Assembly (NCBI RefSeq): GCF_034048115.1
Contig: NZ_CP139145.1
Location: 744,001 to 808,000, forward strand
Source of the DNA: Pseudarthrobacter sp. IC2-21
GTDB taxonomy: Bacteria > Actinomycetota > Actinomycetes > Actinomycetales > Micrococcaceae
DNA: 64,000 bases
Direction of reading: 5' to 3'
This document shows, one piece after another, positions 40,364 to 49,935 of the stretch; the first letter of the stretch is position 1; each line of letters starts with the position of its first letter. A model generated the notes under the pieces. The model worked only from the letters and a program-made list of their open reading frames with translations, ran no database searches and was not told the DNA's origin. Both the position numbers and the translations under genes were made by a program.

Positions 40364-41998
40364 TTAGTGCGTGAGTTTTGGGTTGCGGATGGCGTCGAGA
40401 ATGGCCTGCTGCTCGGCGGCAATATCGGGGGCGAATGTCTGCGTGGTGCCGTTGATGGCGATGGTCGCTGAGCGTAAGGGCCGGAGTTGTCGGATTACGT
40501 TACGCACCGCCAGCCCTGTCCTGTTCTGGACAGTCCGGGAGACCGCAAGCGCGGTGAACACGATGGTCAGGTGCGCCTCGATCGCGTCACGGGTGCGGTG
40601 AAACATGGGCCTGGCGCGCAGGTCAGTTTTGCTCATCCGGAACGACTGCTCGACATGCCACAGGTCGTGGTAGGAGCCGATTACTTCCCCTGCGGGCATG
40701 ATGTTTGCGGGGATATTTGTCACCTAGCCTTTCAGTCCGACGAGTTGCCGGGCACGCGCTATCGAGGCCTCGTCCAGGCTCGGTTTGCCGCCGGCGGTCT
40801 TGACGAACCGTGGGGTCCGGGCTGATTTCTGTCCCTCGATGACCTCCCGTGCCCGGTTCTCCTGGGCCGTGAGCGTTGTGTTGTCATGAACAGCTCTCTT
40901 GCGGGAGTAGGCCCACACCGCCCGCCAGGATCCCGGGTGCGCGGCAGGGTCCCAGACGGGTTCGGCACGCAGATCAGGGTTGTTCTCGTTCGTGTGGCCG
41001 GTCCTGGGGGTGAGCGTATGGATCAGCTGCCCGTCGCTGAACGCGTCACCGTGCCAGCGGAAATGCGAGGCCAGGTCATTCGGCGCTTTCGTCATTCCGG
41101 ACCCGACAATGAACCGCAGGTTCGCTTCATCCAGCTCGCGCAGATTGCTGGCTGAAAGCATGCCTGCGTCGGCGACGACGACCATGTCGGCCAGACCGTG
41201 GCGGACCTGGAACTGCTTGATAATCGGGATCATGGTTGCCGTCTCGGCCTTGTTGCCTTCGAAGCAGCCGATCTCCAACGGAAACCCGCCGCGATCCACC
41301 AGCAGACCGACAACGATCTGGGGATCAACGCGACGTTCCTTGGAGTACCCGACTTTCCGCAGCTCGTCTTCCTTCTCCGCCTCGAAATACAAGGTGGTCA
41401 CGTCATAGAGCACCAGTGAGACGTCCCCGTCGGTCCTGGCGTGCTCGAAGCACCAGGTCGCGACCCGGTCGCGGTAGTTACCCGCAGCTGCCCGGGCAAG
41501 GGTCCGCTTCATAGTCGCGTAGCTGGCAGGACTTTGGCCGAGGTCCCGCAGGACTCTGCCGGCATCCAGGAGTGAAGTTGGTTCCACGACCCGGGCGATC
41601 ACCAGATCCCGGAACACCTCGTCACCGAGGCCATCGAACTTCAACGACGTGAACGCCCAGGCCAACGCATTGAACAGCAACCGGGAGTCGGTGCCCACCA
41701 CGCGGGCAGGGCCTTCGCGCCCAGGAATTGCTGCCGGGCGGGCAATATCGAACAGTCCCGGATTATCAGCAGGGGCAACCAGATTCTTCACTGGAGGCGT
41801 GCGCTCGACACCAAGCTCAAGGACGCCCTGCGCCGGATTCTCCAGCAACTCGCGCGCACGCTCCAGCAGGACACCGAGTTCGGCTTCCGTATGCGCCGAA
41901 CCGACGTGCTCCACTATCCGCTGACGGCCCCGCACGTACTCCGCGATCTGCACACCGGTCGCCCCCGAGGCCGTTCGCACCCTCCTGATGAAAGCCAC
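40364..41998 (-). pseudogene. IS1634-family transposase interrupted by an in-frame amber codon
   Basis: A single minus-strand frame starting at GTG 41998 gives 424 residues (VAFIRRVRTASGATGVQIAE), then TAG at 40724-40726, then continues in the same frame for 119 more residues to 40364. The first part has the DDE-type aspartates in LVLYDVTTLYFE and MVVVADAGMLS. The YREK-like motif YHDLWHVEQSFRMSK, with the catalytic Glu, lies after the stop. The first product alone therefore lacks an active-site residue. The stop falls in LKG*VTNIP, where homologues read a Tyr codon, so one base change explains it. No frameshift is present. Confidence 0.88.
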
Positions 41999-42098
41999 AC
42001 CGTGACACTAGAACAAATCCCATTAGTGCGTGAAAAACCATTAAGCAGCCCGCATCACCGCAGGTCAGCGCGATACGCTCCCGAAATATCCCGGCCCG

Positions 42099-42112
42099 TG
42101 AGCCAAGTCAGG
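42099..42112. repeat. Terminal inverted repeat, right
   Basis: TGAGCCAAGTCAGG, the exact complement of the left terminus; it lies upstream of the transposase start. Confidence 0.88.
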
Positions 42113-42165
42113 TTAACGCGGGAAATCCCCAAACCCTCCCGCACCCCGCCACGGCACAACACCCC
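42113..42165. repeat. Interspersed repeat copy right of the insertion sequence, truncated
   Basis: TTAACGCGGGAAATCCCC and following bases repeat 40252-40304 with few mismatches. The ACGCTCTCTCAC part of the unit is missing, because the insertion sequence ends exactly there. Confidence 0.85.
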
Positions 42166-42189
42166 ACACCCACGGCATACGCCCGCCCA

Positions 42190-42291
42190 CCGCCGTCCAG
42201 CGGAGCATCAACCGCGGGAGCGTCCGCCGGGAACCCACATCAACTGCGAGAGCATCCACGGAAAACCCACATCAACTGAGAGAGCGTTTCA
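42190..42291. repeat. Degenerate inverted copies of the ACGCTCTCTCA repeat
   Basis: Two clear units, ACCCACATCAACTGCGAGAG (42234 on) and ACCCACATCAACTGAGAGAG (42266 on), with a third, weaker one before them. They are the reverse complement of the unit at 19645, which reads AACGCTCTCTCACTTGATGT then GGG. They lie 27 or more bases upstream of the SRPBCC gene, so its promoter lies in or beyond them. Confidence 0.75.
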
Positions 42292-42317
42292 AAGGGGGCC
42301 GCGTACAGTTGACGTCC

Positions 42318-42815
42318 ATGGAGAACCTTTTCAGTCACGCAGAAGATGCCCCGTCCGGCCAAGCTGAGCCCAGGGAAAGCCTCGAGCCTGTCATCCACGC
42401 AGTGACGGTGCCGGGGCCGGTGGCCCAGGCCTTTGCCGGGTTCACGGACCACACCCACTTGTGGTGGCCGATGGAATCCAACAGCGTCTTTGGGGCAGGC
42501 TCCTACGTCGAATTCGAGGACATCCTCATTCTGGAGACCGCCGATGATGGCAGGACCGCGGTCTGGGGCAGCATTGATGACTGGCAGCCGCCGCTCTCCT
42601 TTCACGCCTCCTGGCACCCGGGAACCACCGCCATGTGGTCCACTGAGCTGCGGGTTGCCTTCCGGGCGGTACCGGAGGGGACGGAGGTCAGGCTGGTACA
42701 TGACGGCTGGGAAGGCGCCGAGGACCCGGCCGCGGCCCGGGCCGTTTACGCGCAGGGCTGGCCTGTAGTGCTGGACCGCTTCGTCCGGTTCATGGGTGGG
42801 GACACGGGCCGGTAG
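42318..42815 (+). CDS. SRPBCC-domain (AHSA1-like) protein
   Basis: A 165-residue cytoplasmic protein from ATG at 42318 (MENLFSHAEDAPSG). After a variable N-terminus of about 25 residues it has the START/AHSA1-like pattern: VIHAVTVPGPVAQAFAGFTD, then W-W-P, YVEFEDILILE, LSFHASWHPG, GTEVRLVHDGWEG and a long C-terminal helix. Such proteins bind hydrophobic ligands or assist chaperones. It is a single gene convergent with the LacI regulator; its exact role is unknown. Confidence 0.82.
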   Translation: MENLFSHAEDAPSGQAEPRESLEPVIHAVTVPGPVAQAFAGFTDHTHLWWPMESNSVFGAGSYVEFEDILILETADDGRTAVWGSIDDWQPPLSFHASWHPGTTAMWSTELRVAFRAVPEGTEVRLVHDGWEGAEDPAAARAVYAQGWPVVLDRFVRFMGGDTGR

Positions 42816-42832
42816 GCCGGCGGGTCGCCACC

Positions 42833-43879
42833 TCACAACGGCGGAACAGCCGTACTGTTCCGGACCAGGAATTCGGTGGGGTATTCCCGGTCGGTAGGCT
42901 CCGGAGCCGGCGACGCGCCTTTGGAACGCGGCTCCGCGGCGGCGTCGAGCCTTTCCAGCAGCAGCCGGGCGGCAAGTGCCCCCTGCCCGCGGGGATCCTG
43001 GCTGATGGTGGTCAGTCCGACCACCTCGCCAAGTTCGTGGCCGTCCATGCCGATCACGGAAAGATCCTGCGGCACGCGCAGCCCGAAGTCGCGCGCGGCG
43101 AGAATGGTGCCGATGGCCATTTCGTCGGAGGCAGCGAATACGGCCGTGGGCCGCTCGGCCGCGGTGGCGAGGAGTGTGCGGGCACTGGCGTTGGCGCCCT
43201 GGATGGTGAAATCCGCAGAGACGGTCCATTCCGGGCGGACAATGTGGCCTGCGGCAGCCATCGCGGCTTCGAAGCCGGCGCGGCGGATCCCGGGAAGCTT
43301 GAAGTCCCGGTTGAGCTCTCCGTCTCCCGTCAGGTGCGCGATACGCGTATGTCCTAGTCCGATCAGGTGCTCAGTAGCGGCGCGGGCCAGGCGAGCGTCA
43401 TCGATCCTGATGGTGGAGGCGCCGGCCAGCGCACCGCCTATGCCCACGATGGGACGGTGAATGGCCAGAAGCTGCTGAATCTCGGCCTCACTGAGGACCA
43501 GCGCCACCGCAATCACGGCGTCCAGTCGCTTGCGGAGCAGGAAATCGGTGAGGACGCTCTGGCGGCGGTCCGGCTGATCGCCCACGTTGTACAGCGTGAG
43601 GTCATAGCCCGCGTCCAGGAGCGCGCCGGAGACACCTTCGACCACTGATGAGAAGTACCAGCGGTGGACGGACGGCACCACCAGGCCCACATTGTGGTTG
43701 CGGCCGGAGGCGAGGCTCGAGGCGTGGTACGACGGGACGAAGCCGAGCTCGTCTGCGGCGGCCTTGGCCAACTGCCGGCTCCTGGCCGACACATTCGCCT
43801 TGCCGCTGAGCGCCCTCGACACCGTGGCAATCGAAAGTCCGGCGCGGTCGGCAACGTCTTTGATGCCCGCGAGTCCCAC
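42833..43879 (-). CDS. LacI family transcriptional regulator (alpha-glucoside type)
   Basis: A 348-residue repressor with GTG start. The N-terminal HTH and hinge read GIKDVADRAGLSIATVSRALSG and RSRQLAKAAADELGFVPS; a periplasmic-binding-protein-like effector domain follows (about 60-335) with NVGLVVPSVHRWYFSSVVEG, VFAASDEMAIGTI and DLSVIGMDGHE. It is co-transcribed with, and overlaps by 1 base, the upstream GH13 gene. The two cre-like palindromes upstream of that gene are its likely operators, giving autoregulation. The effector is probably an alpha-glucoside. Confidence 0.9.
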   Translation of the reverse strand: MGLAGIKDVADRAGLSIATVSRALSGKANVSARSRQLAKAAADELGFVPSYHASSLASGRNHNVGLVVPSVHRWYFSSVVEGVSGALLDAGYDLTLYNVGDQPDRRQSVLTDFLLRKRLDAVIAVALVLSEAEIQQLLAIHRPIVGIGGALAGASTIRIDDARLARAATEHLIGLGHTRIAHLTGDGELNRDFKLPGIRRAGFEAAMAAAGHIVRPEWTVSADFTIQGANASARTLLATAAERPTAVFAASDEMAIGTILAARDFGLRVPQDLSVIGMDGHELGEVVGLTTISQDPRGQGALAARLLLERLDAAAEPRSKGASPAPEPTDREYPTEFLVRNSTAVPPL

Positions 43880-45606
43880 TATTCCGCGCCGCCTCCATCA
43901 AGGCAGAGCCACGCCGTTTCACCTGAGGCGAGGCGATGGCCTGTCTCCGGTCCTGCGCTCCGCAGGAGGACGCGGCCGGCCGGCAGGTCGAGGGGCTCGT
44001 GGTTGAGGTTCATGATCACCAGCGTAGTGCCGTTGACGTACGCGAGGGATGAACCGCTGCACCAGTCCTCCGCCCAGGCCAGGGACCCGCTGCCGAGGTC
44101 CAGCCCGCGGCGGAGCGCAAGCATGCTGCGGTAGAGGTTAAGGTGCGACGACGGCGCAGCGGCCTGGGCGTCCCGCGCCAGTTCCCCAAAGCTCGCCGGG
44201 AGGGGGAGCCAGGGATCTGCCCCGGCGCCGAACCCCAGATGCCGTTCGGCAGCCCGCCACGGCAAAGGGACACGGCAGCCGTCACGGCCCAGGCGCTCCC
44301 CGCCGGTGCGGGCGAACGTGGGATCCTGCCGCAGGTGCCCCGGGATGTCAGTGCCGTCCGGCAGACCGAGTTCCTCACCCTGATAGAGGTAGGCGGCGCC
44401 GGGCAGGCCCAGCATAAACATCGAGGCGGCCGCTGCACGCCGGCGGCCGAGGTCCGTGTCCGGCTGGGGATCGGCGGGGCCGATGCCGTCGCCGTCGCGG
44501 GGCCCATGACCGTTGTAGCCGAAGCGCGAGGCATGCCTGACGACGTCATGGTTGGAGAGTACCCACGTGCTGGGTGCGCCCACGCCGTTCAGGACTGTCA
44601 GGGAGTCGGTGATGACGCCGCGGAGCCGGTACACATCGAGCCCGGCGTGCAGGAATGGGAAGTTGAAGGCCTGGTGCATTTCGTCGGGCCGGACCCAGTG
44701 GGCCAGACGGGGGAGGTCCACGCCCGCCTCGGCGCACAGGATCCTGTCCGCCCCGTATTCGGCCAGGATCCGTCGCCAGGCCCGGTATATGTCATGCACC
44801 GCGGGCTGGCCGAACATGGGTGCCTCGTGGCCGGGGAAGCCGTCCGAGCTGCCGCCATCGGCCCGGCCGCCCCAGCCGGGGAGTCCGGGAGCCTTGACCA
44901 GGGCATGTGCAACGTCCACCTGGAAGCCGGAGACGCCACGGTCCAGCCAGAAGCGAAGCACCCGTTCAAATTCGGCATGAACGGCCGGATTGTCCCAATT
45001 GAAGTCGGGCTGGGAGGAATCAAAAAGGTGCAGGTACCACTGGCCGGGCTGGCCGCCGGGACCCGTGATCCGGGTCCGCGCCGGTCCGCCAAAATGGGAC
45101 TGCCAGTTGTTCGGCGGTTCGTTGCCGTCCTGTCCGGTGCCATCGCGGAAGATGAACATGTCCCGTTCGGGACTTTCTGCCGGCGCGGCGAGGGCGGCCT
45201 GGAAGGCCACATGCTGGTCAGAACAGTGGTTGGGTACCAGATCCACAATGACCCGCACGTTCAGGCGGTTGGCCTCGGCCATCAGGATGTCGAAATCCAG
45301 CAGCGTACCGAAAATCGGGTCGACATCACAGTAATCGCTAACGTCATACCCGGCGTCCCGTTGGGGCGACTTGAAGAACGGTGACAGCCAGACAGCGTCC
45401 ACGTCGAGGTCAGCCAGGTGGGGCAGTTCCGCCGTGATCCCGGCAAGATCACCGATGCCGTCGCCGTTCAAGTCGCGGAAGGACCGCGGGTACACCTGGT
45501 AGATGACCGCCGATCTCCACCACCCGGGGGCCTGGCTGGCCTCGTGGATGAGCGTCAAAGGACTCGTCAGTGGTGGTGTGGCGTAAGTCACTGTATCTAC
45601 GGACAT
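43879..45606 (-). CDS. GH13 alpha-glucosidase (oligo-1,6-glucosidase-like) with altered region II
   Basis: A 575-residue cytoplasmic glycoside hydrolase. YQVYPRSFRDLNGDGIGDLAG, DVDAVWLSPFFKSPQRDAGYD and VDLVPNHCSDQH are standard. The catalytic residues are D231 (nucleophile, GFQVDVAH), E293 (acid/base, LCAEAG) and D354 (LSNHDVVRHA). Position 229, an almost invariant Arg in GH13 (G-F-R-x-D), is Gln here (codon CAG). It is expected to release glucose from small alpha-glucosides such as isomaltose, maltose or trehalose-like sugars. First gene of a two-gene unit with lacI. Confidence 0.88.
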   Translation of the reverse strand: MSVDTVTYATPPLTSPLTLIHEASQAPGWWRSAVIYQVYPRSFRDLNGDGIGDLAGITAELPHLADLDVDAVWLSPFFKSPQRDAGYDVSDYCDVDPIFGTLLDFDILMAEANRLNVRVIVDLVPNHCSDQHVAFQAALAAPAESPERDMFIFRDGTGQDGNEPPNNWQSHFGGPARTRITGPGGQPGQWYLHLFDSSQPDFNWDNPAVHAEFERVLRFWLDRGVSGFQVDVAHALVKAPGLPGWGGRADGGSSDGFPGHEAPMFGQPAVHDIYRAWRRILAEYGADRILCAEAGVDLPRLAHWVRPDEMHQAFNFPFLHAGLDVYRLRGVITDSLTVLNGVGAPSTWVLSNHDVVRHASRFGYNGHGPRDGDGIGPADPQPDTDLGRRRAAAASMFMLGLPGAAYLYQGEELGLPDGTDIPGHLRQDPTFARTGGERLGRDGCRVPLPWRAAERHLGFGAGADPWLPLPASFGELARDAQAAAPSSHLNLYRSMLALRRGLDLGSGSLAWAEDWCSGSSLAYVNGTTLVIMNLNHEPLDLPAGRVLLRSAGPETGHRLASGETAWLCLDGGGAE

Positions 45607-45638
45607 GGGGACAGCCTAGGCGCGAATGCGTGAAAGTG

Positions 45639-45652
45639 TGAAAACGCTTCCA
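45639..45652. promoter_or_regulatory. LacI/cre-like operator proximal to the GH13 gene
   Basis: TGAAAACGCTTCCA, 33 bases upstream of the GH13 start. It fits TGWAANCGNTNWCA at all but one position and has the central CG typical of LacI-family half-site junctions. Confidence 0.7.
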
Positions 45653-45704
45653 TCACGGCCGTGCAGTTTCCGCGTCGATTCCTGGGGAACTTCCTGCTGA
45701 CCTG

Positions 45705-45718
45705 TGGAAACGTTTGCA
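45705..45718. promoter_or_regulatory. LacI/cre-like operator, distal
   Basis: TGGAAACGTTTGCA, an imperfect palindrome centred on CG, 66 bases from the first operator and 67 bases before the FAD-oxidase start. It may also control that divergent gene. Confidence 0.7.
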
Positions 45719-45784
45719 GCAGCCGCCCAAGACACATTACTGCCGAGTATCGTCACGATGGCGCGTCCTAGACTAGGAGCACCA

Positions 45785-47179
45785 ATGACGACGACGGATG
45801 GAGGCTGCGTGGGCAGCTTGGTTGAAGAGCTGGTTGGCGCACTCGGCGCGGGCCAAGTCTGCACGGCGGAAGAAATCATGCCCACCTATGCCGTGGACGA
45901 GGCCCCCGTGCTGGACTACCAGTTGCCCCTGGCCGTGGTCTTCCCCCGCACGGTGCCGGAAGTCCAGGCCGCGGTCCGGCTCTGCGCCGCCCAGGGGGTA
46001 TCGGTGGTCGCCCGGGGAGCCGGGACCGGTGTTTCCGGAGGCGCACACGCGAGCCGGAACTGCATTGTCCTGTCACTGGAACGGATGAACCGCATCCTTG
46101 ACCTGAACGCGGACGACGAGACCGCCGTCGTCGAGCCCGGGGTGGTGAACGCGGCACTCAACGAGGCCGCGGCGGAGTACGGGCTGATGTATGCGCCGGA
46201 TCCGGCGAGCTTCCGCACCTCCACCATCGGCGGCAACGTAGCTACCAACGCCGGCGGATTGCGGTGCGCCAAATATGGCGTTACCCGGGACTCGGTGCTG
46301 GCCCTGGATGTGGTGCTGGCGGACGGGTCCCTCATCCACACCGGGCATCAGACATTCAAGGGTGTTGCCGGCTACGACCTTACCGGCCTGTTCGTGGGTT
46401 CCGAAGGGACGCTCGGAATAGTGGTGGGGGTGACGGTGCGCCTCAAGTACCTGCCCCGCGACATCCGCACCGTCGCCGCGTTCTACCCGGACTTCCGGCA
46501 GGCCGCTGCCGGCGTCCTGGCTGTGGGACGGGCCCGGGTGCAGCCGGCCATCATGGAACTGCTCGACGGCGGCACGCTGGCCCAGCTGGACCACCTCCAC
46601 GGCTCGGATCTGAGTTCACGGGGCCGTTCGCTGCTCCTGATCCAAACCGACGGGTTCGGGGCCGCGGCGGAGGCCGACGTCGTGCGTTCCGTGCTCGCCG
46701 CCGGCGGGGCAACGGTGAGCACCGAATCCACTGCTGAAGCGGAACAGTTGGTGGAGCTCCGCCGGAACAGCCGCGGCGTTGAAGTGGACGATCAATACCG
46801 GGTGGGGGAGGACGTTGCGGTGCCGCGGTCACGCCTGGTGGACTACGTGGCCGCCCTCGAAGACCTGGCAGCGAAGCATCATGTAAAGCTGAAGGTGGTG
46901 GCGCACGCAGGGGACGGCAACCTGCACCCCACATTCTGGATCGACCGGCAGGACAATGCCGTCGACGCGGATGCCATGGAGCGGCTGAACCTGGCCCTGG
47001 ATGCCTCCGTGGTCGCGGCACTCGACATGGGCGGGACCATCACCGGGGAGCACGGGGTGGGCCAGTACAAACTGCGCTGGCTGGGCCTGGAGCAGCCGGA
47101 GCCGGTCAGGGAGCTCCAGCGCAGCATCAAGGCGCTCTTTGATCCGGCCGGGATCCTCAACCCCGGCAAGGCCATCTGA
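45785..47179 (+). CDS. FAD-linked oxidase, GlcD/D-lactate dehydrogenase family
   Basis: A 464-residue flavoprotein from the ATG at 45785; the frame extends to 45704, but that would overlap the operator. The FAD-binding PCMH domain shows VSVVARGAGTGVSGGAH, PDPASFRTSTIGGNVATNAGG and GLFVGSEGTLGI. The C-terminal FAD-oxidase domain contains VVAHAGDGNLHPTFW and ends LFDPAGILNPGKAI. It oxidises a 2-hydroxy acid such as glycolate or D-lactate. No GlcE/GlcF partners are adjacent. It diverges from the GH13 gene across the two cre-like sites. Confidence 0.88.
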   Translation: MTTTDGGCVGSLVEELVGALGAGQVCTAEEIMPTYAVDEAPVLDYQLPLAVVFPRTVPEVQAAVRLCAAQGVSVVARGAGTGVSGGAHASRNCIVLSLERMNRILDLNADDETAVVEPGVVNAALNEAAAEYGLMYAPDPASFRTSTIGGNVATNAGGLRCAKYGVTRDSVLALDVVLADGSLIHTGHQTFKGVAGYDLTGLFVGSEGTLGIVVGVTVRLKYLPRDIRTVAAFYPDFRQAAAGVLAVGRARVQPAIMELLDGGTLAQLDHLHGSDLSSRGRSLLLIQTDGFGAAAEADVVRSVLAAGGATVSTESTAEAEQLVELRRNSRGVEVDDQYRVGEDVAVPRSRLVDYVAALEDLAAKHHVKLKVVAHAGDGNLHPTFWIDRQDNAVDADAMERLNLALDASVVAALDMGGTITGEHGVGQYKLRWLGLEQPEPVRELQRSIKALFDPAGILNPGKAI

Positions 47180-47192
47180 GCCGCATTTACGA

Positions 47193-47252
47193 AACTGGGT
47201 AGCAGTAAGTGTCGTTTTGAGCGCCCATAACGACACTTACTGCTACCTAGTT
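47193..47252. repeat. 24-base-arm palindrome containing GGTAGCAGTAAGTGTCGTT
   Basis: Arms 47193-47216 and 47229-47252 are inverted repeats (AACTGGGTAGCAGTAAGTGT on one side) around a 12-base loop. It lies between the convergent FAD oxidase and DUF4032 genes. It may act as a bidirectional terminator, but its long moderate-GC arms look more like a dispersed repetitive palindrome than a typical terminator. Confidence 0.75.
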
Positions 47253-47289
47253 GGGTTTTAACCCAAGCGTGCTGCAGCCCCGGCGGGTC

Positions 47290-48708
47290 TTAGTCGTCGA
47301 CGTCCGGATACTCGTCGATGGTTTCCTCATCCCCGTACCGGGACTCCTCGTTCTCCGCTTCGAGGATCTTCAGCATGCCGGTGTCCGGGTTGAGCATGAT
47401 AGCGGCCTCGTCGCGGCGGTGGCGAAGGATCGAATCGATGTAGGACTGCACAGCCTCGGCGAGGGGGATGTGGCGGGCCTGCTCCTCGGACATGTACCAG
47501 CGGTGTTCCAGGACCTCGTGCACGGCCTCGGCAGGCTCCAGCTTGCGGGACAGGTCGCGGGGGATGGACCGGACGATTGGTTCGAACACCTGGCTGACCC
47601 ACAGATGGGCGCTGTATTCCTCGTCCATCCCCGGGTTGTTGTCCGCCCGGAAGGTGTCCATGTCATTGAGCAGGCGCCTGGCCTGGTTTTCCTGGGCATC
47701 CAGCCCGGTCAGGCGGAGCAGCCGGCGCATGTGGTGGCCGGCGTCCACCACCTTGGGCTGGAGCTGGATGGTGGTCCCGTTCTGGGTGGTCTTGATGGCG
47801 TATTCCTCGACGTCGAAGCCGAGTTCGTTGAGCCGCCGGATGCGGGCGGCCACACGCCAGCGTTCGCCGAGTTCGAAGGACTCCTTCTCCGTCAGTTCTG
47901 CCCAGAGCCGGCGGTAACTTTCCATGATGAGTTCACTGGTGGCTACCGGGTCCACCTTCTCCTCGATGAGGCCACCATCCAGGAGGTCCATCAGCTCACC
48001 GGCGATATTGACCCGGGCGATCTCAAGGTCATATTCGCGCTGGCCCGTGGACAGGTCAGGGTACAGCTCGCCCGTTTCGGCATCCACCAGATAGGCGGCA
48101 AAGGCGCCGGCATCACGGCGGAACAGCGTGTTGGACAGCGAAACGTCGCCCCAGTAGAAGCCCACCAGGTGCAACCGGACCATCAGGAGCGCCTGGGCGT
48201 CGATGAGTCGGGTCAGGGTGTCCTTGCGCAGCATCTGGGAGAACAGGGCGCGGTACGGCATGGAGAACTTCAGGTGGCGCGTGACCAGCACCGGGTTCAG
48301 CGGCCGCCCGTCCACGGTGGTGCGGCCGGTGATGACCGCCACCGGGTCCACACACGGGACATCCAGGCGCGCCAGCTTACGGAGCATGTGGTATTCATGC
48401 CGGGCGATGTGCTCCGACGTTTCCTTGATGGCAATGACGGAGCCACCCAGATGCGCGAACCGCACAATGTGGCGTGAGATGCCGCGGGGGAGGGCCGCGA
48501 GGTTCTCCGCGGGCCAGTCCTCCAACGCGATGTGCCAGGGCAGGTCAAGGAGTTCGGGATCCGCCGCGGCCGCCGTGATGCTCAGCGAACTCGAGACGGC
48601 GGCGAGTTTGGAATCATTGGCGCTTGCCGCCTCAAACCGTGGCAGTTTGCCCACCTGCGCGTAGTCGGTGGGCTCATCGTGCCACTGGGCGCTGTTTTCA
48701 TCGGTCAT
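47290..48708 (-). CDS. DUF4032 protein with kinase-like N-terminal half
   Basis: A 472-residue cytoplasmic protein. The middle part resembles a lipopolysaccharide-kinase (Kdo/WaaP) fold: VIAIKETSEHIARHEYHML (Lys/Glu), then a catalytic-loop-like HLVGFYWGDVSLSNTLFRRD and AYLVDAETGELYPDL. The C-terminal DUF4032 domain (about 230-400) contains ELGFDVEEYAIKTTQNG and is followed by an acidic tail. Function is unknown; in actinobacteria it is often next to the trehalose/maltose ABC ATPase gene, as it is here. Phosphorylation of a small molecule is only a suggestion. Confidence 0.85.
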   Translation of the reverse strand: MTDENSAQWHDEPTDYAQVGKLPRFEAASANDSKLAAVSSSLSITAAAADPELLDLPWHIALEDWPAENLAALPRGISRHIVRFAHLGGSVIAIKETSEHIARHEYHMLRKLARLDVPCVDPVAVITGRTTVDGRPLNPVLVTRHLKFSMPYRALFSQMLRKDTLTRLIDAQALLMVRLHLVGFYWGDVSLSNTLFRRDAGAFAAYLVDAETGELYPDLSTGQREYDLEIARVNIAGELMDLLDGGLIEEKVDPVATSELIMESYRRLWAELTEKESFELGERWRVAARIRRLNELGFDVEEYAIKTTQNGTTIQLQPKVVDAGHHMRRLLRLTGLDAQENQARRLLNDMDTFRADNNPGMDEEYSAHLWVSQVFEPIVRSIPRDLSRKLEPAEAVHEVLEHRWYMSEEQARHIPLAEAVQSYIDSILRHRRDEAAIMLNPDTGMLKILEAENEESRYGDEETIDEYPDVDD

Positions 48709-48757
48709 GAGTCAATTCTTTCGTACATCAGGGTGCCAGTGGCAAAATGCCTTCAAC

Positions 48758-48802
48758 GAACGACGGCGGCCCTCCCGTTGTGGGGGAGGGCCGCCGTCGT
48801 TC
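48758..48802 (-). terminator. Terminator of the ABC ATPase gene
   Basis: A perfect 19-bp stem (GAACGACGGCGGCCCTCCC and its complement) around a 7-base loop, about 50 bases after the ABC ATPase stop on the minus strand, followed by a weak T-containing stretch. Confidence 0.75.
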
Positions 48803-48852
48803 AGTGGTTCTCGAGAGTCTCGATCACCGGGTGGCCAAGGCGCCGGTGGGGA

Positions 48853-49935
<1,083 letters not shown>

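Larger units (their letters stand above)
40345..42112 (-). mobile_element. IS1634-like (IS4-superfamily) insertion sequence
   Basis: A 1768-base element bounded by 14-base perfect terminal inverted repeats CCTGACTTGGCTCA (40345-40358 and, inverted, 42099-42112). It carries one transposase gene on the minus strand covering almost its full length, interrupted by a stop codon. No target-site duplication is visible: the left flank ends CCCCGGCGCC and the right begins TTAACGCGGG. It lies just after the rrn operon within the short-repeat cluster, and its right end abuts the repeat unit. Confidence 0.88.

Noticed and set aside
40364..40723. The second transposase part as a separate gene
   Set aside because: It begins with the codon right after the TAG, has no ribosome-binding site and is the C-terminus of the same transposase.
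40724..40726. Programmed amber readthrough or pyrrolysine decoding in the transposase
   Set aside because: No recoding hairpin or pyl machinery is seen, and homologues have a Tyr codon there; a nonsense mutation is simpler. Kept open only as a check.
45704..45784. Longer start for the FAD oxidase
   Set aside because: It would overlap the cre-like operator, and the extra residues precede the family N-terminus; ATG 45785 fits better.
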